NCBI RefSeq assembly: GCF_019753045.1
Contig: NZ_JAIELN010000002.1
Location: 516,354-580,353, forward strand
Direction of reading: 5' to 3'
DNA from: Hyphomicrobium sp.
GTDB taxonomy: Bacteria; Pseudomonadota; Alphaproteobacteria; Rhizobiales; Hyphomicrobiaceae
Length of the DNA stretch: 64,000 bases
Of the stretch, positions 8,088 to 17,014 are shown in pieces. Numbering within the stretch: the stretch's first letter is position 1; every line of letters begins with the position of its first letter. The notes beneath the pieces were generated by a model. It was not told the DNA's origin and ran no database searches. It worked only from the letters and a program-made list of their open reading frames with translations. A program made the translations under genes and the position numbers.

Positions 8088-9232
8088 TGCGTGAGGTTTA
8101 CATTTCCGGAGCGGCGATGACGCCCTTCGCCCGGCACACCCGCTCGATACAGGACCTCGTGCAGGAAGCCGTTCTCGGTGCCGTGCGCAATGCAGAGATC
8201 AAGCTTTCAGACATTCAGGCGATGTACAGCGCCAATGTTTTTGGAGGCATGATCCTCGGCCAGGTTCTGGTTCGCGACCTCGGGATCACGGGGCCTGCGC
8301 TCTATAACGTGGAGAATGCCTGTGCCAGCGGTGCGACTGCCGTGCATCTGGCGCGGATGGCATTGCAGCTCGGCAAATACGATACGGTCGTCGTTTGGGG
8401 CGTGGAAATGCTTAGCCAGCTTGGCGGCGGCACCATCCCTCTTCAGCGCAATGACTACAAAACTGAGCTCTACGCCGCTCAAGGCCTGACACTTCCATCG
8501 GTCTACGCGATGAGGGCGACACGTTATTTGCATGAGCGCAATCTTCCGCGGTCGGTCCTTGCTGAAATCGCTGTGAAGAATCGCGCCGCAGGCAGTCGCA
8601 ACCCGTATGCGCAGCAGCGCAAGGAAGTGACCGTCGAGGAGGTGCTCGCCTCGCGTCAGGTCGCGGAGCCGCTGACCTTGCTGCAATGCTGTCCGTCGGT
8701 CGTTGACGGCGCGGCGTGCGTGGTTCTCACGACCCGCAAGCCGACCAATAGCGCCAAGCCAGTGCGCATTCTCGGTTCCGCTGTGCAGTCGGGTCACCAA
8801 GAACTCGGGTGTGGAGACATTCTCGATGGCGAGATAACCGCGCGTACGGCACGGCTGGCTTACGAAGAAGCCGGCGTCGACCCGAGCGAAGTGGACGTCG
8901 TCGAACTGCACGACGCCTTCACGATTGCCGAGCTCATCTACTACGAAGCGCTCGGTCTTTGTGCTCCCGGTGAGAGCGCGTCGCTCCTTCAGAGCGGCGC
9001 GACAAGTCTCGGCGGTCGCGTGCCGGTCAATCCGAGTGGCGGGCTGCTCGCCAAGGGACACCCACTCGGCGCGACTGGCGTCGCTCAGATGGTCGAGATC
9101 GTCTGGCAGCTTCGAGGCCAGGCGGAAGGCCGTCAAGCTGAGGGTGCGCGCGTCGGCGTCACTCAGTGCACCGGCGGCGGCATCGCCGGCGTCGATCACG
9201 CTGCCTCATCAGTTCACGTGCTGGCGGTGTGA
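8087..9232 (+). CDS. Thiolase (SCP-x/acetyl-CoA acetyltransferase type)
   Basis: About 381 residues. The thiolase catalytic set is intact: nucleophilic Cys in ENACASGATA, HDAFT, GHPLGATG, and the second Cys in TQCTGGG. It should cleave a 3-ketoacyl-CoA with free CoA. With the DUF35 protein in front, the SDR and enoyl-CoA hydratase behind, and the acyl-CoA dehydrogenase and CoA-transferase further along, it closes a beta-oxidation spiral. The start overlaps the DUF35 stop and the stop overlaps the SDR start (TGATG). The N-terminus is in line with the SCP-x subgroup rather than FadA. Confidence 0.92.
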   Translation: MREVYISGAAMTPFARHTRSIQDLVQEAVLGAVRNAEIKLSDIQAMYSANVFGGMILGQVLVRDLGITGPALYNVENACASGATAVHLARMALQLGKYDTVVVWGVEMLSQLGGGTIPLQRNDYKTELYAAQGLTLPSVYAMRATRYLHERNLPRSVLAEIAVKNRAAGSRNPYAQQRKEVTVEEVLASRQVAEPLTLLQCCPSVVDGAACVVLTTRKPTNSAKPVRILGSAVQSGHQELGCGDILDGEITARTARLAYEEAGVDPSEVDVVELHDAFTIAELIYYEALGLCAPGESASLLQSGATSLGGRVPVNPSGGLLAKGHPLGATGVAQMVEIVWQLRGQAEGRQAEGARVGVTQCTGGGIAGVDHAASSVHVLAV

Positions 9233-9987
9233 TGATGGAACAGAGATCTGTCATCGTCACAGGCGGCGCTCGCGGCATAGGCTTCGGCATCGCTAAGCAT
9301 TTTGCACAGTATGGCTACGACGTTGCGCTGTTCGATCGGGATAGCGCCGCCTTAGCTGACGCGAAGGAAAGGCTCGCGGAGGACGCGGGCGAAACAAGCG
9401 TTCTCACTCTGGAGGTCGACGTCACCCAAGGTGCGGCCGTGAAGGAGGCTGTCGAGGCAACGCGAACGGCCTTCGGCCGCGTCGACGTTCTGGTCAACAA
9501 CGCCGGCATCGTGCGCGACAAGCGCATCGTGAACATGGAAGAGGAAGATTGGGACCTCGTTATTGCGACCAATCTGCGATCTCAATTCCTGGCCTGCAAG
9601 CACGTCGCCCCCATCATGCTCGAGCAGGGGGCGGGGCGGATCATCAATATCTCGTCGCGCGCTTGGCTTGGCGGGTTCGGACAGAGCAATTACTCAGCTG
9701 CAAAGGGCGGCGTCGTCAGTCTCACTCGCAGCCTTGCCCTCGAATTCGCCAGCAAAGGCGTGACTGTCAACGCCATTGCGCCCGGCATTATAGAAACACC
9801 GCTTTTCCTCGGGTTCGACGCCAAAGTGCAAGAAAATCTGCGCTCCTCGGTGCCGCGCAAGCGAATTGGCCGGCCCGATGACATTGCGCGCCTGGCTCTG
9901 TTCCTTGCAGAGCCCGACAATGACTACGTCACTGGGCAGACGATCTATGTTTGCGGCGGTCGTTCCCTCTCGAGCGTCAGTGTCTGA
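9232..9987 (+). CDS. Short-chain dehydrogenase/reductase (FabG-like)
   Basis: About 251 residues. The NAD(P) motif is TGGARGIGFGIA, then NNAGIVRDKRI, the catalytic Ser in INISSRAWLGG, and YSAAK. The C-terminus (DYVTGQTIYVCGG) is standard for the family. Asp in LFDRD after beta-2 suggests NAD(H) preference. In this cluster it most likely oxidises the 3-hydroxyacyl-CoA. Two adjacent ATGs (9232 and 9235) are both possible starts, overlapping the thiolase stop. Confidence 0.9.
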   Translation: MMEQRSVIVTGGARGIGFGIAKHFAQYGYDVALFDRDSAALADAKERLAEDAGETSVLTLEVDVTQGAAVKEAVEATRTAFGRVDVLVNNAGIVRDKRIVNMEEEDWDLVIATNLRSQFLACKHVAPIMLEQGAGRIINISSRAWLGGFGQSNYSAAKGGVVSLTRSLALEFASKGVTVNAIAPGIIETPLFLGFDAKVQENLRSSVPRKRIGRPDDIARLALFLAEPDNDYVTGQTIYVCGGRSLSSVSV

Positions 9988-9994
9988 GGGGCCC

Positions 9995-10798
9995 ATGGGA
10001 ATTCGCACAAACATCGAAGCTGGACTAGCGATCGTCACCATCGACCGCGCCGAAAAGCACAACGCGCTCGATATCGATCACCTTAAAGCATTGCGTGATG
10101 CTCTTACTCGCTGTGACGCTGAACCGGACGTCAGGGTCGTGCTGCTGACTGGAGCCGGAGGGCGCGCCTTCTCCACCGGAACCGACCTCTCCTCGGTCGG
10201 GACTGATGGTCCGCGGTACGCGGAGGCTTACGGGAAGGGCCTCGATTCGGCATCGCGGATGGGGCTCTATATCCGGCTCCTGGATTTGACCAACGTACCG
10301 CGCCGCAAGCCGCTCATCGCTGCTGTCGACGGCTACTGCCTTGGCGGCGGTTTTGAACTTGCGCTTCAGTGCGATCTCATCATTGCCAGCGACAAGGCCC
10401 AGTTCGGTCTTCCCGAAGTGTCGATCGGCAGTCTGCCCGGAGCAGGCGGCGTCTGGAACATCTTCCGCTGGCTACCGCGGGGGCTGGCCATGCATCTGCT
10501 GCTGACCGGAGAGCGCTTATCGGCAATGCGTGCTGTCGAGGTCGGTCTCGTCGGTAAGATCTTTCCGGCCGAGGAATTCGCTGTTCTTAGTCGGTCTTAC
10601 AGCGCCTCTCTCGCCCGGCAAGCGCCTCTGTCGCTGCAGCTTATCAAGATGCTTGCTTCGCAGACCGAGGGCGCGCCTCCCGCTCTCGGCATGCAGTTGA
10701 GCGAACTAGCCTGGGGCCACTTGCGCGATACCGAAGATCGTCTCGAGGGCCGTCAGGCTTTCATGGAGAAGCGTGCACCGGTCTACAGCGGACGATGA
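9995..10798 (+). CDS. Enoyl-CoA hydratase/isomerase family protein
   Basis: About 267 residues. The crotonase fold is shown by AIVTIDRAEKHNALD, the oxyanion-hole segments GRAFSTGTDLSS and DGYCLGGGFELALQCDLIIAS, and FGLPEVSIGSLPGAGG (Glu conserved; the second catalytic acid position is less clear). Predicted role: hydration of the enoyl-CoA made by the acyl-CoA dehydrogenase at 17189. The start is ATG 9995, 8 nt after the SDR stop. Confidence 0.9.
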   Translation: MGIRTNIEAGLAIVTIDRAEKHNALDIDHLKALRDALTRCDAEPDVRVVLLTGAGGRAFSTGTDLSSVGTDGPRYAEAYGKGLDSASRMGLYIRLLDLTNVPRRKPLIAAVDGYCLGGGFELALQCDLIIASDKAQFGLPEVSIGSLPGAGGVWNIFRWLPRGLAMHLLLTGERLSAMRAVEVGLVGKIFPAEEFAVLSRSYSASLARQAPLSLQLIKMLASQTEGAPPALGMQLSELAWGHLRDTEDRLEGRQAFMEKRAPVYSGR

Positions 10799-10850
10799 AT
10801 TCCACCAGAAGGTCACCGACACCCGTGGCCCGTTGGGACTGTTGAAGGAT

Positions 10851-12338
10851 ATGATGTTGATGAAGCAGACCTCCTCCTCCTCATTGCGTGCTCTTGAGTT
10901 TGCAGCACGCTCTCACCGGATGTTCATCGACGGTGAATGGGTGCCTGCCGCATCCGGCGAAACCTTCGACACCATAAACCCGGCGACCGAAGAGCTGCTC
11001 GCAACCGTTCCCAAGGGTGGCGCGGAGGACATCGACCGTGCCGTCCGCGCCGCGCGCAAGGCCTTCGAATACGACGCACCTTGGAGGCGCATGACCCCAT
11101 CGGAGCGGGGCAAGGTCATCCATCGGATCGGCGATCTGATCCTCGAAAATGCCGACGAGCTGGCGATGATCGAGACGCTCGACAACGGCAAGCCGTTTTC
11201 GGTCGCTCGTCACGGCGACATCCCCTTTGCCGCCGACGTCTTCCATTACATGTCGGGTTGGGCGACGAAGGTGGAAGGAAGTTCTATTCCGCTCGGGCAG
11301 AAGTACCTCGCGTTCACGCAGAAGGAACCGGTCGGGGTCGTGGGCGTCGTCATAGCGTGGAACTTTCCGCTGCTCTTGTGCGCGTGGAAGCTCGGTCCGG
11401 CTCTCGCCGCCGGATGCACGGTTGTGGTCAAGCCGGCCGAGCAAACGCCGCTCGCGGCATTGCGCTTGGCGGAGATAGCGCGCGAGGCCGGACTTCCAGA
11501 CGGCGTGCTCAACGTTGTTACCGGCTACGGCGACGCGGGAGCCGCTCTGACGGCACACCCCCACGTCGACAAAGTCACGTTCACCGGCTCGACTGAGGTC
11601 GGCAAGAAAATCGTGCACGCCGCCACGGGCAACCTCAAGAAGGTCTCGCTCGAGCTCGGCGGAAAGTCGCCGAACATCGTCTACGCAGACGCGGATCTCA
11701 CCACCGCCATCCCGGCCGTGGCAAATGCGATCTTCGCTTATCACGGACAGGCCTGTAACGCCGGCTCGCGGCTCTACGTCGAGAAATCCATATTCGACAA
11801 AGTCGTGGTCGGGGTGAGCGACTACGCCAACAGCATAGTCCTTGGCCCCGGCGCCGAGAGCACGACCCAGATGGGTCCGCTAGTGAGCGACGAGCAGCTC
11901 AACCGCATCCTTGGCTACATCGCCGCGGGCAAGGGCGATGGCGCCCAGATCGCCGCGGGCGGCGAGCGGCACGGCAGCAAAGGCTACTTCGTCAAGCCGA
12001 CCGTGCTGACCGATACGCGCCCCGATATGTCGGTTGTGCGTGAGGAGATCTTCGGCCCGGTGCTTGTCGCCATGCCATTCACGGACGCGTCCGACGTTAT
12101 CCGGCAGGCGAACGACAGTCCGTACGGCCTCGCCGCGGGCGTGTTCACGACCAACCTGTCGCGAGCGTACACGACCGCGGCGCGCCTTCAGGCCGGCACC
12201 GTCTACATCAACCAATACCACATGCTCAACGCAGCGCTGCCTTTCGGCGGCTTCAAGGAGTCGGGTTGGGGCCGCGAGTTGGGCCGGCTCGCAGTCGATG
12301 ACTTCATGGAGTCGAAGTCGGTGGTGGCGGCACTGTGA
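10851..12338 (+). CDS. NAD(P)-dependent aldehyde dehydrogenase (module A, first copy)
   Basis: About 495 residues, normal ALDH length. Motifs: WNFPLLL, the Rossmann GSTEVGKKI, catalytic Glu in LELGGKSPNIV, and catalytic Cys in HGQACNAGSRLYV. It oxidises an aldehyde to the acid. Here it probably acts on an aldehyde released after oxygenation by the LLM enzyme encoded directly downstream. ATGs at 10851, 10854 and 10860 are all near an AAGGA; the frame is open further upstream, but residues before 10851 do not look like ALDH. Confidence 0.93.
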   Translation: MMLMKQTSSSSLRALEFAARSHRMFIDGEWVPAASGETFDTINPATEELLATVPKGGAEDIDRAVRAARKAFEYDAPWRRMTPSERGKVIHRIGDLILENADELAMIETLDNGKPFSVARHGDIPFAADVFHYMSGWATKVEGSSIPLGQKYLAFTQKEPVGVVGVVIAWNFPLLLCAWKLGPALAAGCTVVVKPAEQTPLAALRLAEIAREAGLPDGVLNVVTGYGDAGAALTAHPHVDKVTFTGSTEVGKKIVHAATGNLKKVSLELGGKSPNIVYADADLTTAIPAVANAIFAYHGQACNAGSRLYVEKSIFDKVVVGVSDYANSIVLGPGAESTTQMGPLVSDEQLNRILGYIAAGKGDGAQIAAGGERHGSKGYFVKPTVLTDTRPDMSVVREEIFGPVLVAMPFTDASDVIRQANDSPYGLAAGVFTTNLSRAYTTAARLQAGTVYINQYHMLNAALPFGGFKESGWGRELGRLAVDDFMESKSVVAAL

Positions 12339-12403
12339 GGATCGATGCGCAACAGCCTACCCGCCGTTAGCACTCACAAAAATGATCAAGGGAGGAGAAA
12401 AAG

Positions 12404-13501
12404 GTGCGTGTAGGTTTATTGCAAGAGGGTGACTTCACCGGCACGACGATGGCGGAACGCTATCGCGAGATGATCAACGAAGTGGCTCTCGCCGACAAGT
12501 TGGGTTTCTCCGCGTGGGGAACGTCAGAGCAGCACTTCAGTCCGCCGTCGTTCAGCGTCTCTGCGCCAGAAGTGCTGTATGCCGCGGTGGCGGAAAACAC
12601 CGAGCAGATCATCCTTCGCGTGATGGCCTCGATCCTCGTGCAGTACAACCATCCCGTAATGATTGCCGAGCGGGCCGCCACGATGGACATCATCTCCAAC
12701 GGGCGATACGAGCTGTGCACGGGCCGATCCAACAACAAGACCACGCTGAATGCCTTCAAGGTGCCTATCGCCACCACTCAGGAGCAGTGGACTGAGGGCA
12801 TTGAACTGCTCCGCCGAGCGTTCACCGACGAAGTGCTGACATTCGACGGAAAATTCTGGCAGGTGGGGGAATGCCAAGTCACTCCCAAGCCGATCCAGAA
12901 GCCGTACCCACCACTTTCAGTCACCGCGACCAGCGTGAAAACCCACGGCTTGGCGGGTGCCAAGGGGCTCGGCGTTGTCTCGGCGGACAGCTACTTCGGC
13001 TGGGACTACATCCGTCAGTGCGTCCGCGCCTACATTGAAGGCTCCAAGAGCGAGCCGAACGTACAGCCGCGCAACAACTATTACGGCTACTACGTCTGCA
13101 CGGCCTACTGCGCTGAAACGCGCGAGGAAGCCTTCGCGATCGCTGAAGCGCAAGCGCTCCAGTACTTCAAGGCTGTCGTCGATTTGTACTCCGGGATGTC
13201 GTCGAACGCGTCCTACGAATATATGGCGCAGATCGAGCCCCTACTGAAGCACAAGGACGACATTCAGGCGCTCATGCAGCATACTCCTGCTGTGATTGTC
13301 GGAACTCCCGACTACTTCATAGAGACCTTCCGCAGGCTCGAGGAGCAAGGCATTGACGAGGTGCTGCTCCGCATCGACGGCTTTGGCCACCAGAACCACC
13401 TGAAGACAATTCGTCTGATCGGCGAGAAAGTCATCCCCAACGTGCGCGGGGAGCGTGGTCGTGACGTGCGCACCAACCTCACTATGGGAACGGGAGCCTG
13501 A
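12404..13501 (+). CDS. LLM-class (luciferase-like) flavin-dependent monooxygenase, module A
   Basis: 365 residues. The bacterial luciferase-like TIM barrel is recognisable: VGLLQEGDF, ADKLGFSAWGTSEQHF, VMASILVQYNHPVMIAERAATMDIISNGRYELCTGRSNN, VIVGTPDYFIE. The start is GTG 12404 with GGAGGAG 8 nt upstream. Such enzymes use reduced FMN supplied by a reductase (here 6843-7376) to oxygenate C-N, C-S or ring carbons. The protein is clearly paralogous to 41598-42677. Upstream is an ALDH and downstream a transporter, so the cluster couples uptake with oxygenation. The substrate is unknown. Confidence 0.92.
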   Translation: MRVGLLQEGDFTGTTMAERYREMINEVALADKLGFSAWGTSEQHFSPPSFSVSAPEVLYAAVAENTEQIILRVMASILVQYNHPVMIAERAATMDIISNGRYELCTGRSNNKTTLNAFKVPIATTQEQWTEGIELLRRAFTDEVLTFDGKFWQVGECQVTPKPIQKPYPPLSVTATSVKTHGLAGAKGLGVVSADSYFGWDYIRQCVRAYIEGSKSEPNVQPRNNYYGYYVCTAYCAETREEAFAIAEAQALQYFKAVVDLYSGMSSNASYEYMAQIEPLLKHKDDIQALMQHTPAVIVGTPDYFIETFRRLEEQGIDEVLLRIDGFGHQNHLKTIRLIGEKVIPNVRGERGRDVRTNLTMGTGA

Positions 13502-13503
13502 CA

Positions 13504-13737
13504 ATGTCGAAGCAATTCGCTCCAGCGGAGAGTGCTAGTTCCGCGAACACTGCCACACCCAGAGGCCATGCATCTGATTATGACAATGAGCTTGCGTCTC
13601 TGCTCGCAGAGCGGATCCGCTTGGTGGAATCCGGCGTGTCAGAGGACACGGCACTACGGGCACGCGACTACATTTTGGCAATTTTGGTGGCAGGGGTTCT
13701 TCCTCTGATCGCGCTGGTGATCGGAGGAATGCAATGA
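13504..13737 (+). CDS. Small single-pass membrane protein coupled to the NCS1 permease
   Basis: 77 residues. The first about 50 are soluble and helix-forming (DNELASLLAERIRLVESGVSEDTALRARDY); the rest is one transmembrane helix (ILAILVAGVLPLIALVIGG). RBS GGGAG precedes ATG 13504. The stop overlaps the permease start by 4 nt. No family was recognised. Tight coupling suggests a small accessory subunit or stability factor for the transporter, comparable in genetic logic to small subunits of some sodium symporters. Confidence 0.7.
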   Translation: MSKQFAPAESASSANTATPRGHASDYDNELASLLAERIRLVESGVSEDTALRARDYILAILVAGVLPLIALVIGGMQ

Positions 13738-15143
13738 GCGACTTTACCACTTACGTAACGAGAGCTAACGATGAAGGCTGGTGGCCGGCAGCGCCGGGCG
13801 ACCGGATCTGGTCGACGACGACCATGTTCGGCGTCGCGGTGAGTGTGTCCGTCGCTACATGGGTGTTCATCATCGGCGCTACCGCTGCTGCGTATCTGAA
13901 TTTCACTCAGGGCGTTGTGGCGATGCTCGCAGGGTCGATGCTCGGCATTCTCATTCCGGTTCTGGCCGTTCTGCCGATCACTGCTAAGTACGGCATTGAC
14001 TCGGTGGCGGCACTGCGGCCCCAGATGGGCACGCGAGGCGCATACTTCGGTCTGATTCTGCTTGCGCTCTCCGTCATCGGGTGGAATTCGGTGCTGACCA
14101 TCTTTCTTGGCCAGGCATCGTCACAAATCGGGGTGTCGCTCGGGCTGGTCGGCGCCGATCAGGCCGCCAGCGTCCAGATCGCTGTTATTGCTGCGACCGT
14201 ACTCGGTGTATGGATCACCCTGGCGCGCGGCGCCCAATCGGTATCGATGGTCGGCACGCTTGTGGCGCTCTCCGTACTCGTGCTCAGCGCCTTGATCATT
14301 TTCCTGATCATCAACGGGTTCGGCTTGGACAAGCTACTGGCCGCCAAGCCCGCGTACGCTAGCGAGTCTCATAGATACAATTTTACCACCGGCGTCGAAC
14401 TGCTGATGGCGATCAACCTCGCATGGTGGCCATACATCGGCGGACTGGTGCGGCTGGGTAATGGTCCGCGCCGCTCGATGTGGCCCATGATCCTGGGCAT
14501 CGGACTGTCCGTTGCCGGCGTTTCGGTCATCGGTCTCGCGGCCACGCTCGCAGTGCCGGATTCCGCTGGCGACCCGACGAAGTTCCTGCTCCAACTCGCG
14601 GGACCAATTGGGGGTGTCCCGATCCTGCTGTTCATCATCCTGGCCAACTTCGGCACGCTGCTGGTCGGAACTTACGTGTTCGCAGTCGGCATCGGTCAGG
14701 TGACTTCGCTTCAGGGGAAGTTGCCGTGGAACGTGGCGACGCTGCTGGGCATCTTGCCGGTGTTCATCGTATCGACGTTCTTTGCCGAGCAGCTGTACGG
14801 ACATATTCCGGTGTTTCTCGCTTTCCTCGGCCTGACCTTCGCGCCTGTGTGCGGCATCCAGCTTGCCGACACGTTCCTGCTGCGCCGTAAGGCGTCGCTT
14901 ACGGGGATTTTCGTGCACGGACCGGGCACGCCCTACCACTACGTGGGTGGTGTGAACCCGTTCGCGCTTGTCGCGCTGGTCGTAGGCGTTGCCACGTACA
15001 TGTTCCTGCTCGATCCGCTGACGTTCGCGTCCAGCACGCCCTACGAGTATGTGACGGCGACCCTGCCGTCAGTGTTGCTATCGGGCCTTTCTTACGCGGC
15101 GCTGATGAAGTGGGCGGCGCCCAAGAGTTGGCTGGAATCATGA
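13734..15143 (+). CDS. NCS1-family nucleobase/cation symporter
   Basis: 469 residues, about 12 hydrophobic helices. The pattern fits the purine/cytosine permease-like NCS1 family: N-terminal W.P...RIWSTTTMFGVAVSVSVATWV, AVLPITAKYGIDSVAALRPQMGTRG and the central NLAWWPYIGGLVRLG. NCS1 carriers import nucleobases, hydantoins, allantoin and related N-heterocycles with Na+ or H+. Placed between the LLM monooxygenase and the downstream catabolic genes, it probably imports the module A substrate or a precursor. Confidence 0.88.
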   Translation: MSDFTTYVTRANDEGWWPAAPGDRIWSTTTMFGVAVSVSVATWVFIIGATAAAYLNFTQGVVAMLAGSMLGILIPVLAVLPITAKYGIDSVAALRPQMGTRGAYFGLILLALSVIGWNSVLTIFLGQASSQIGVSLGLVGADQAASVQIAVIAATVLGVWITLARGAQSVSMVGTLVALSVLVLSALIIFLIINGFGLDKLLAAKPAYASESHRYNFTTGVELLMAINLAWWPYIGGLVRLGNGPRRSMWPMILGIGLSVAGVSVIGLAATLAVPDSAGDPTKFLLQLAGPIGGVPILLFIILANFGTLLVGTYVFAVGIGQVTSLQGKLPWNVATLLGILPVFIVSTFFAEQLYGHIPVFLAFLGLTFAPVCGIQLADTFLLRRKASLTGIFVHGPGTPYHYVGGVNPFALVALVVGVATYMFLLDPLTFASSTPYEYVTATLPSVLLSGLSYAALMKWAAPKSWLES

Positions 15144-15151
15144 ACCCAACC

Positions 15152-15218
15152 CGACCGCGAGCCGCGTAGCAGCTCGCGGTCGACCTAAGCCGCGCAGGGC
15201 GCTGTCAGTGCCCTGCGC
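15152..15218. terminator. Two tandem hairpins after the permease gene
   Basis: Hairpin 1 has 11-bp arms (CGACCGCGAGC at 15152-15162, complement at 15172-15182, 9-nt loop). Hairpin 2 has 9-bp arms (GCGCAGGGC at 15192-15200, complement at 15210-15218). Neither has a good T-run, so they may stabilise the upstream mRNA or attenuate rather than act as classical terminators. Confidence 0.5.
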
Positions 15219-15269
15219 TTCCGAGCCTCTCCCGACTTTTCCGTCAGATCCATCGAGAAGGGTCAATGC

Positions 15270-15632
15270 ATGATCTTCGAGTATCGCAAGTACGTCGCCA
15301 CTCCTGGCAAGCTGCCGAACGTTCACGCGCGTTTCGAGAACTACCTCGTGGCACTCTTCGAGCGGCACGGAATGGAGGTGATCGGATTCTGGACCCCCGT
15401 GCATGGCGACTCCTTCATCAGCCAACTGCACTACATTCTGCGGTGGCGCTCCATCGACGCGATGCAAGAGGCCTGGGCACGTCTCCTTGCCGACCCCGAT
15501 TGGATAAGTGCAGCGGCAGAATCGGAGCGCGACGGACCTCTTATCCAGAGTGCGGAGTCGCACATCTGGGCAGCGACGCAGTATTCGCCAGTCCCCACTT
15601 CGCAGACGACCAGTTCGCAAAAAAGTTCATGA
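15270..15632 (+). CDS. NIPSNAP-family protein
   Basis: 120 residues with the ferredoxin-like NIPSNAP pattern: N-terminal EYRKYVATPGKLP....RFENYLVALFERHGMEVIGFWTP, then LHYILRWRSIDAMQEAWARLLADPDW. RBS GAAGGG precedes ATG 15270. Members are often found in catabolic operons with unknown or dimeric alpha+beta barrel roles. Here it follows the twin hairpins and precedes the hydrolase. Confidence 0.85.
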   Translation: MIFEYRKYVATPGKLPNVHARFENYLVALFERHGMEVIGFWTPVHGDSFISQLHYILRWRSIDAMQEAWARLLADPDWISAAAESERDGPLIQSAESHIWAATQYSPVPTSQTTSSQKSS

Positions 15633-15745
15633 CATTTGCTCTCGCCTCCCGGCGGGGACCTCTACCACCACGATAGGTGCTGCGATCGGACGGAGGAACT
15701 TCGTCTGATCCAACCGTTCGAAATAGCCTGCAAGGAACTGATGGA

Positions 15746-17014
15746 ATGCTCGAGTTCTTCCACTATGACGATACTGGGCTGGAGAAGCAGTACGCCCTGC
15801 GGATGTACCGGCCGGATTTCGATACCGATATTTGGCCGTCCTGGGTGAAGAGAGCCAACGATTATCGTGCGATCGCTCCCTGTCGGCTGGATTTGGAGTA
15901 TGGAAGCCTCCCGCGCGAGCGATTGGATTTCTTCTCTGCACAAGGTGGAAAGGACGCACCCGTTGTTGTTTATTTCCACGGGGGATACTGGCAGCGCGGA
16001 AGCAAGGACTACTACAGCTTCCTCGCAGAGCCGTTCGTCAAGAACGGCATTTCCATCGCGATCGTAAATTACGATCTATGCCCCTCAGTACAAATCAAGG
16101 AGATCAGCGAGCAAGCTCGCCGTGCCGTAGCCTGGGTCTGGCGCAACGCGTCCGATCTGGACGTCTCACGAGACAAGGTTTTCGCCATGGGGCATTCGGC
16201 GGGTGGGCATATTACGGCAATGCTCATGGCGACCGATTGGCCGTCCCACGGCAGCGACTTGCCGCGCGATCTCCTGAGGGGCGGCATACCCGTCTCGGGA
16301 CTGTTCGACCTTGTGCCGCTGCTTCCAACGTCCATCAACGCGGGCCTCAAGATGGATGAGGCGGAAGCCAAGGCCGAGAGCCCAATGAACAACCCTCCTG
16401 CAACGAACGCTCCGCAGCTTGTTGTCGTCGGGGGCCGTGAGACGCCGGAGTTCCACCGACAATCAGATATCTACGCGAATGCCTTCGCCACGACAGAAAG
16501 AAGTATGGAGCGCTACGACGTTCCTGCCAGCGATCACTTCGACGAATTGAATGAACTGGCCCAGGAGAGCAGCGAATTCTTCCGGAGAACGAAGGAGTTC
16601 ATCTTCGCTACGGTCGACAAAGCTGCGAATGGTCCTGTCACCGAGGTCGTCGTGCGCGAGTACCTGGCCGCTTTCAATAAGCGTAACCTCAATGCGATCG
16701 AGGCATTGTTCGCAAGTGACGTTGAAATGCTGACGCCGGGAGGATCCGACTTCTGGGGTACGCGCTTCAAAGGTAAGGACACCGTGATGGATGCGATCCG
16801 TGCGCGACTTGCTGCTTCTCCCGATCTGCAATGGAACGATGAACGCTCATGGGTCATGGGCAACAAGGCTGTCATCGAGTGGCGGGTTACCGCTACGCAG
16901 ACAGACGGAAGCAAGCTCGATTGCCTCGGCGTCGATCTATTGGAGTACAGGGGCACAAAGATCACGAAGAAAGACACGTACTATAAGAATGTCCAAAAAA
17001 ATGTCGCACGCTAA
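15746..17014 (+). CDS. Alpha/beta hydrolase (kynurenine formamidase-like) fused to a SnoaL/NTF2-like domain
   Basis: About 422 residues. Residues about 1-285 are an alpha/beta hydrolase: oxyanion motif YFHGGYWQRGSK, nucleophile elbow GHSAGGHI, and a C-terminal His in ASDHFDEL. This resembles arylformamidase/HSL-type enzymes. Residues about 300-422 are a SnoaL/NTF2-like domain (VREYLAAFNKRNLNAIEALFASDVEMLTP...ATQTDGSKLDCLGVDLLEYRG). The fusion is unusual. A formamidase activity would suit an N-formyl intermediate from ring oxygenation, which is inference. ATG 15746 has AAGGAA upstream; the frame is open to 15677. Confidence 0.85.
   Translation: MLEFFHYDDTGLEKQYALRMYRPDFDTDIWPSWVKRANDYRAIAPCRLDLEYGSLPRERLDFFSAQGGKDAPVVVYFHGGYWQRGSKDYYSFLAEPFVKNGISIAIVNYDLCPSVQIKEISEQARRAVAWVWRNASDLDVSRDKVFAMGHSAGGHITAMLMATDWPSHGSDLPRDLLRGGIPVSGLFDLVPLLPTSINAGLKMDEAEAKAESPMNNPPATNAPQLVVVGGRETPEFHRQSDIYANAFATTERSMERYDVPASDHFDELNELAQESSEFFRRTKEFIFATVDKAANGPVTEVVVREYLAAFNKRNLNAIEALFASDVEMLTPGGSDFWGTRFKGKDTVMDAIRARLAASPDLQWNDERSWVMGNKAVIEWRVTATQTDGSKLDCLGVDLLEYRGTKITKKDTYYKNVQKNVAR

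Noticed and set aside
8207..9199. 330-codon minus-strand frame opposite the thiolase gene
   Set aside because: The thiolase on the other strand has all catalytic motifs. The antisense frame has no recognisable domain.
10881..11744. 287-codon minus-strand frame opposite the first aldehyde dehydrogenase
   Set aside because: Shadow of the ALDH codon pattern; His/Arg-rich with no domain.
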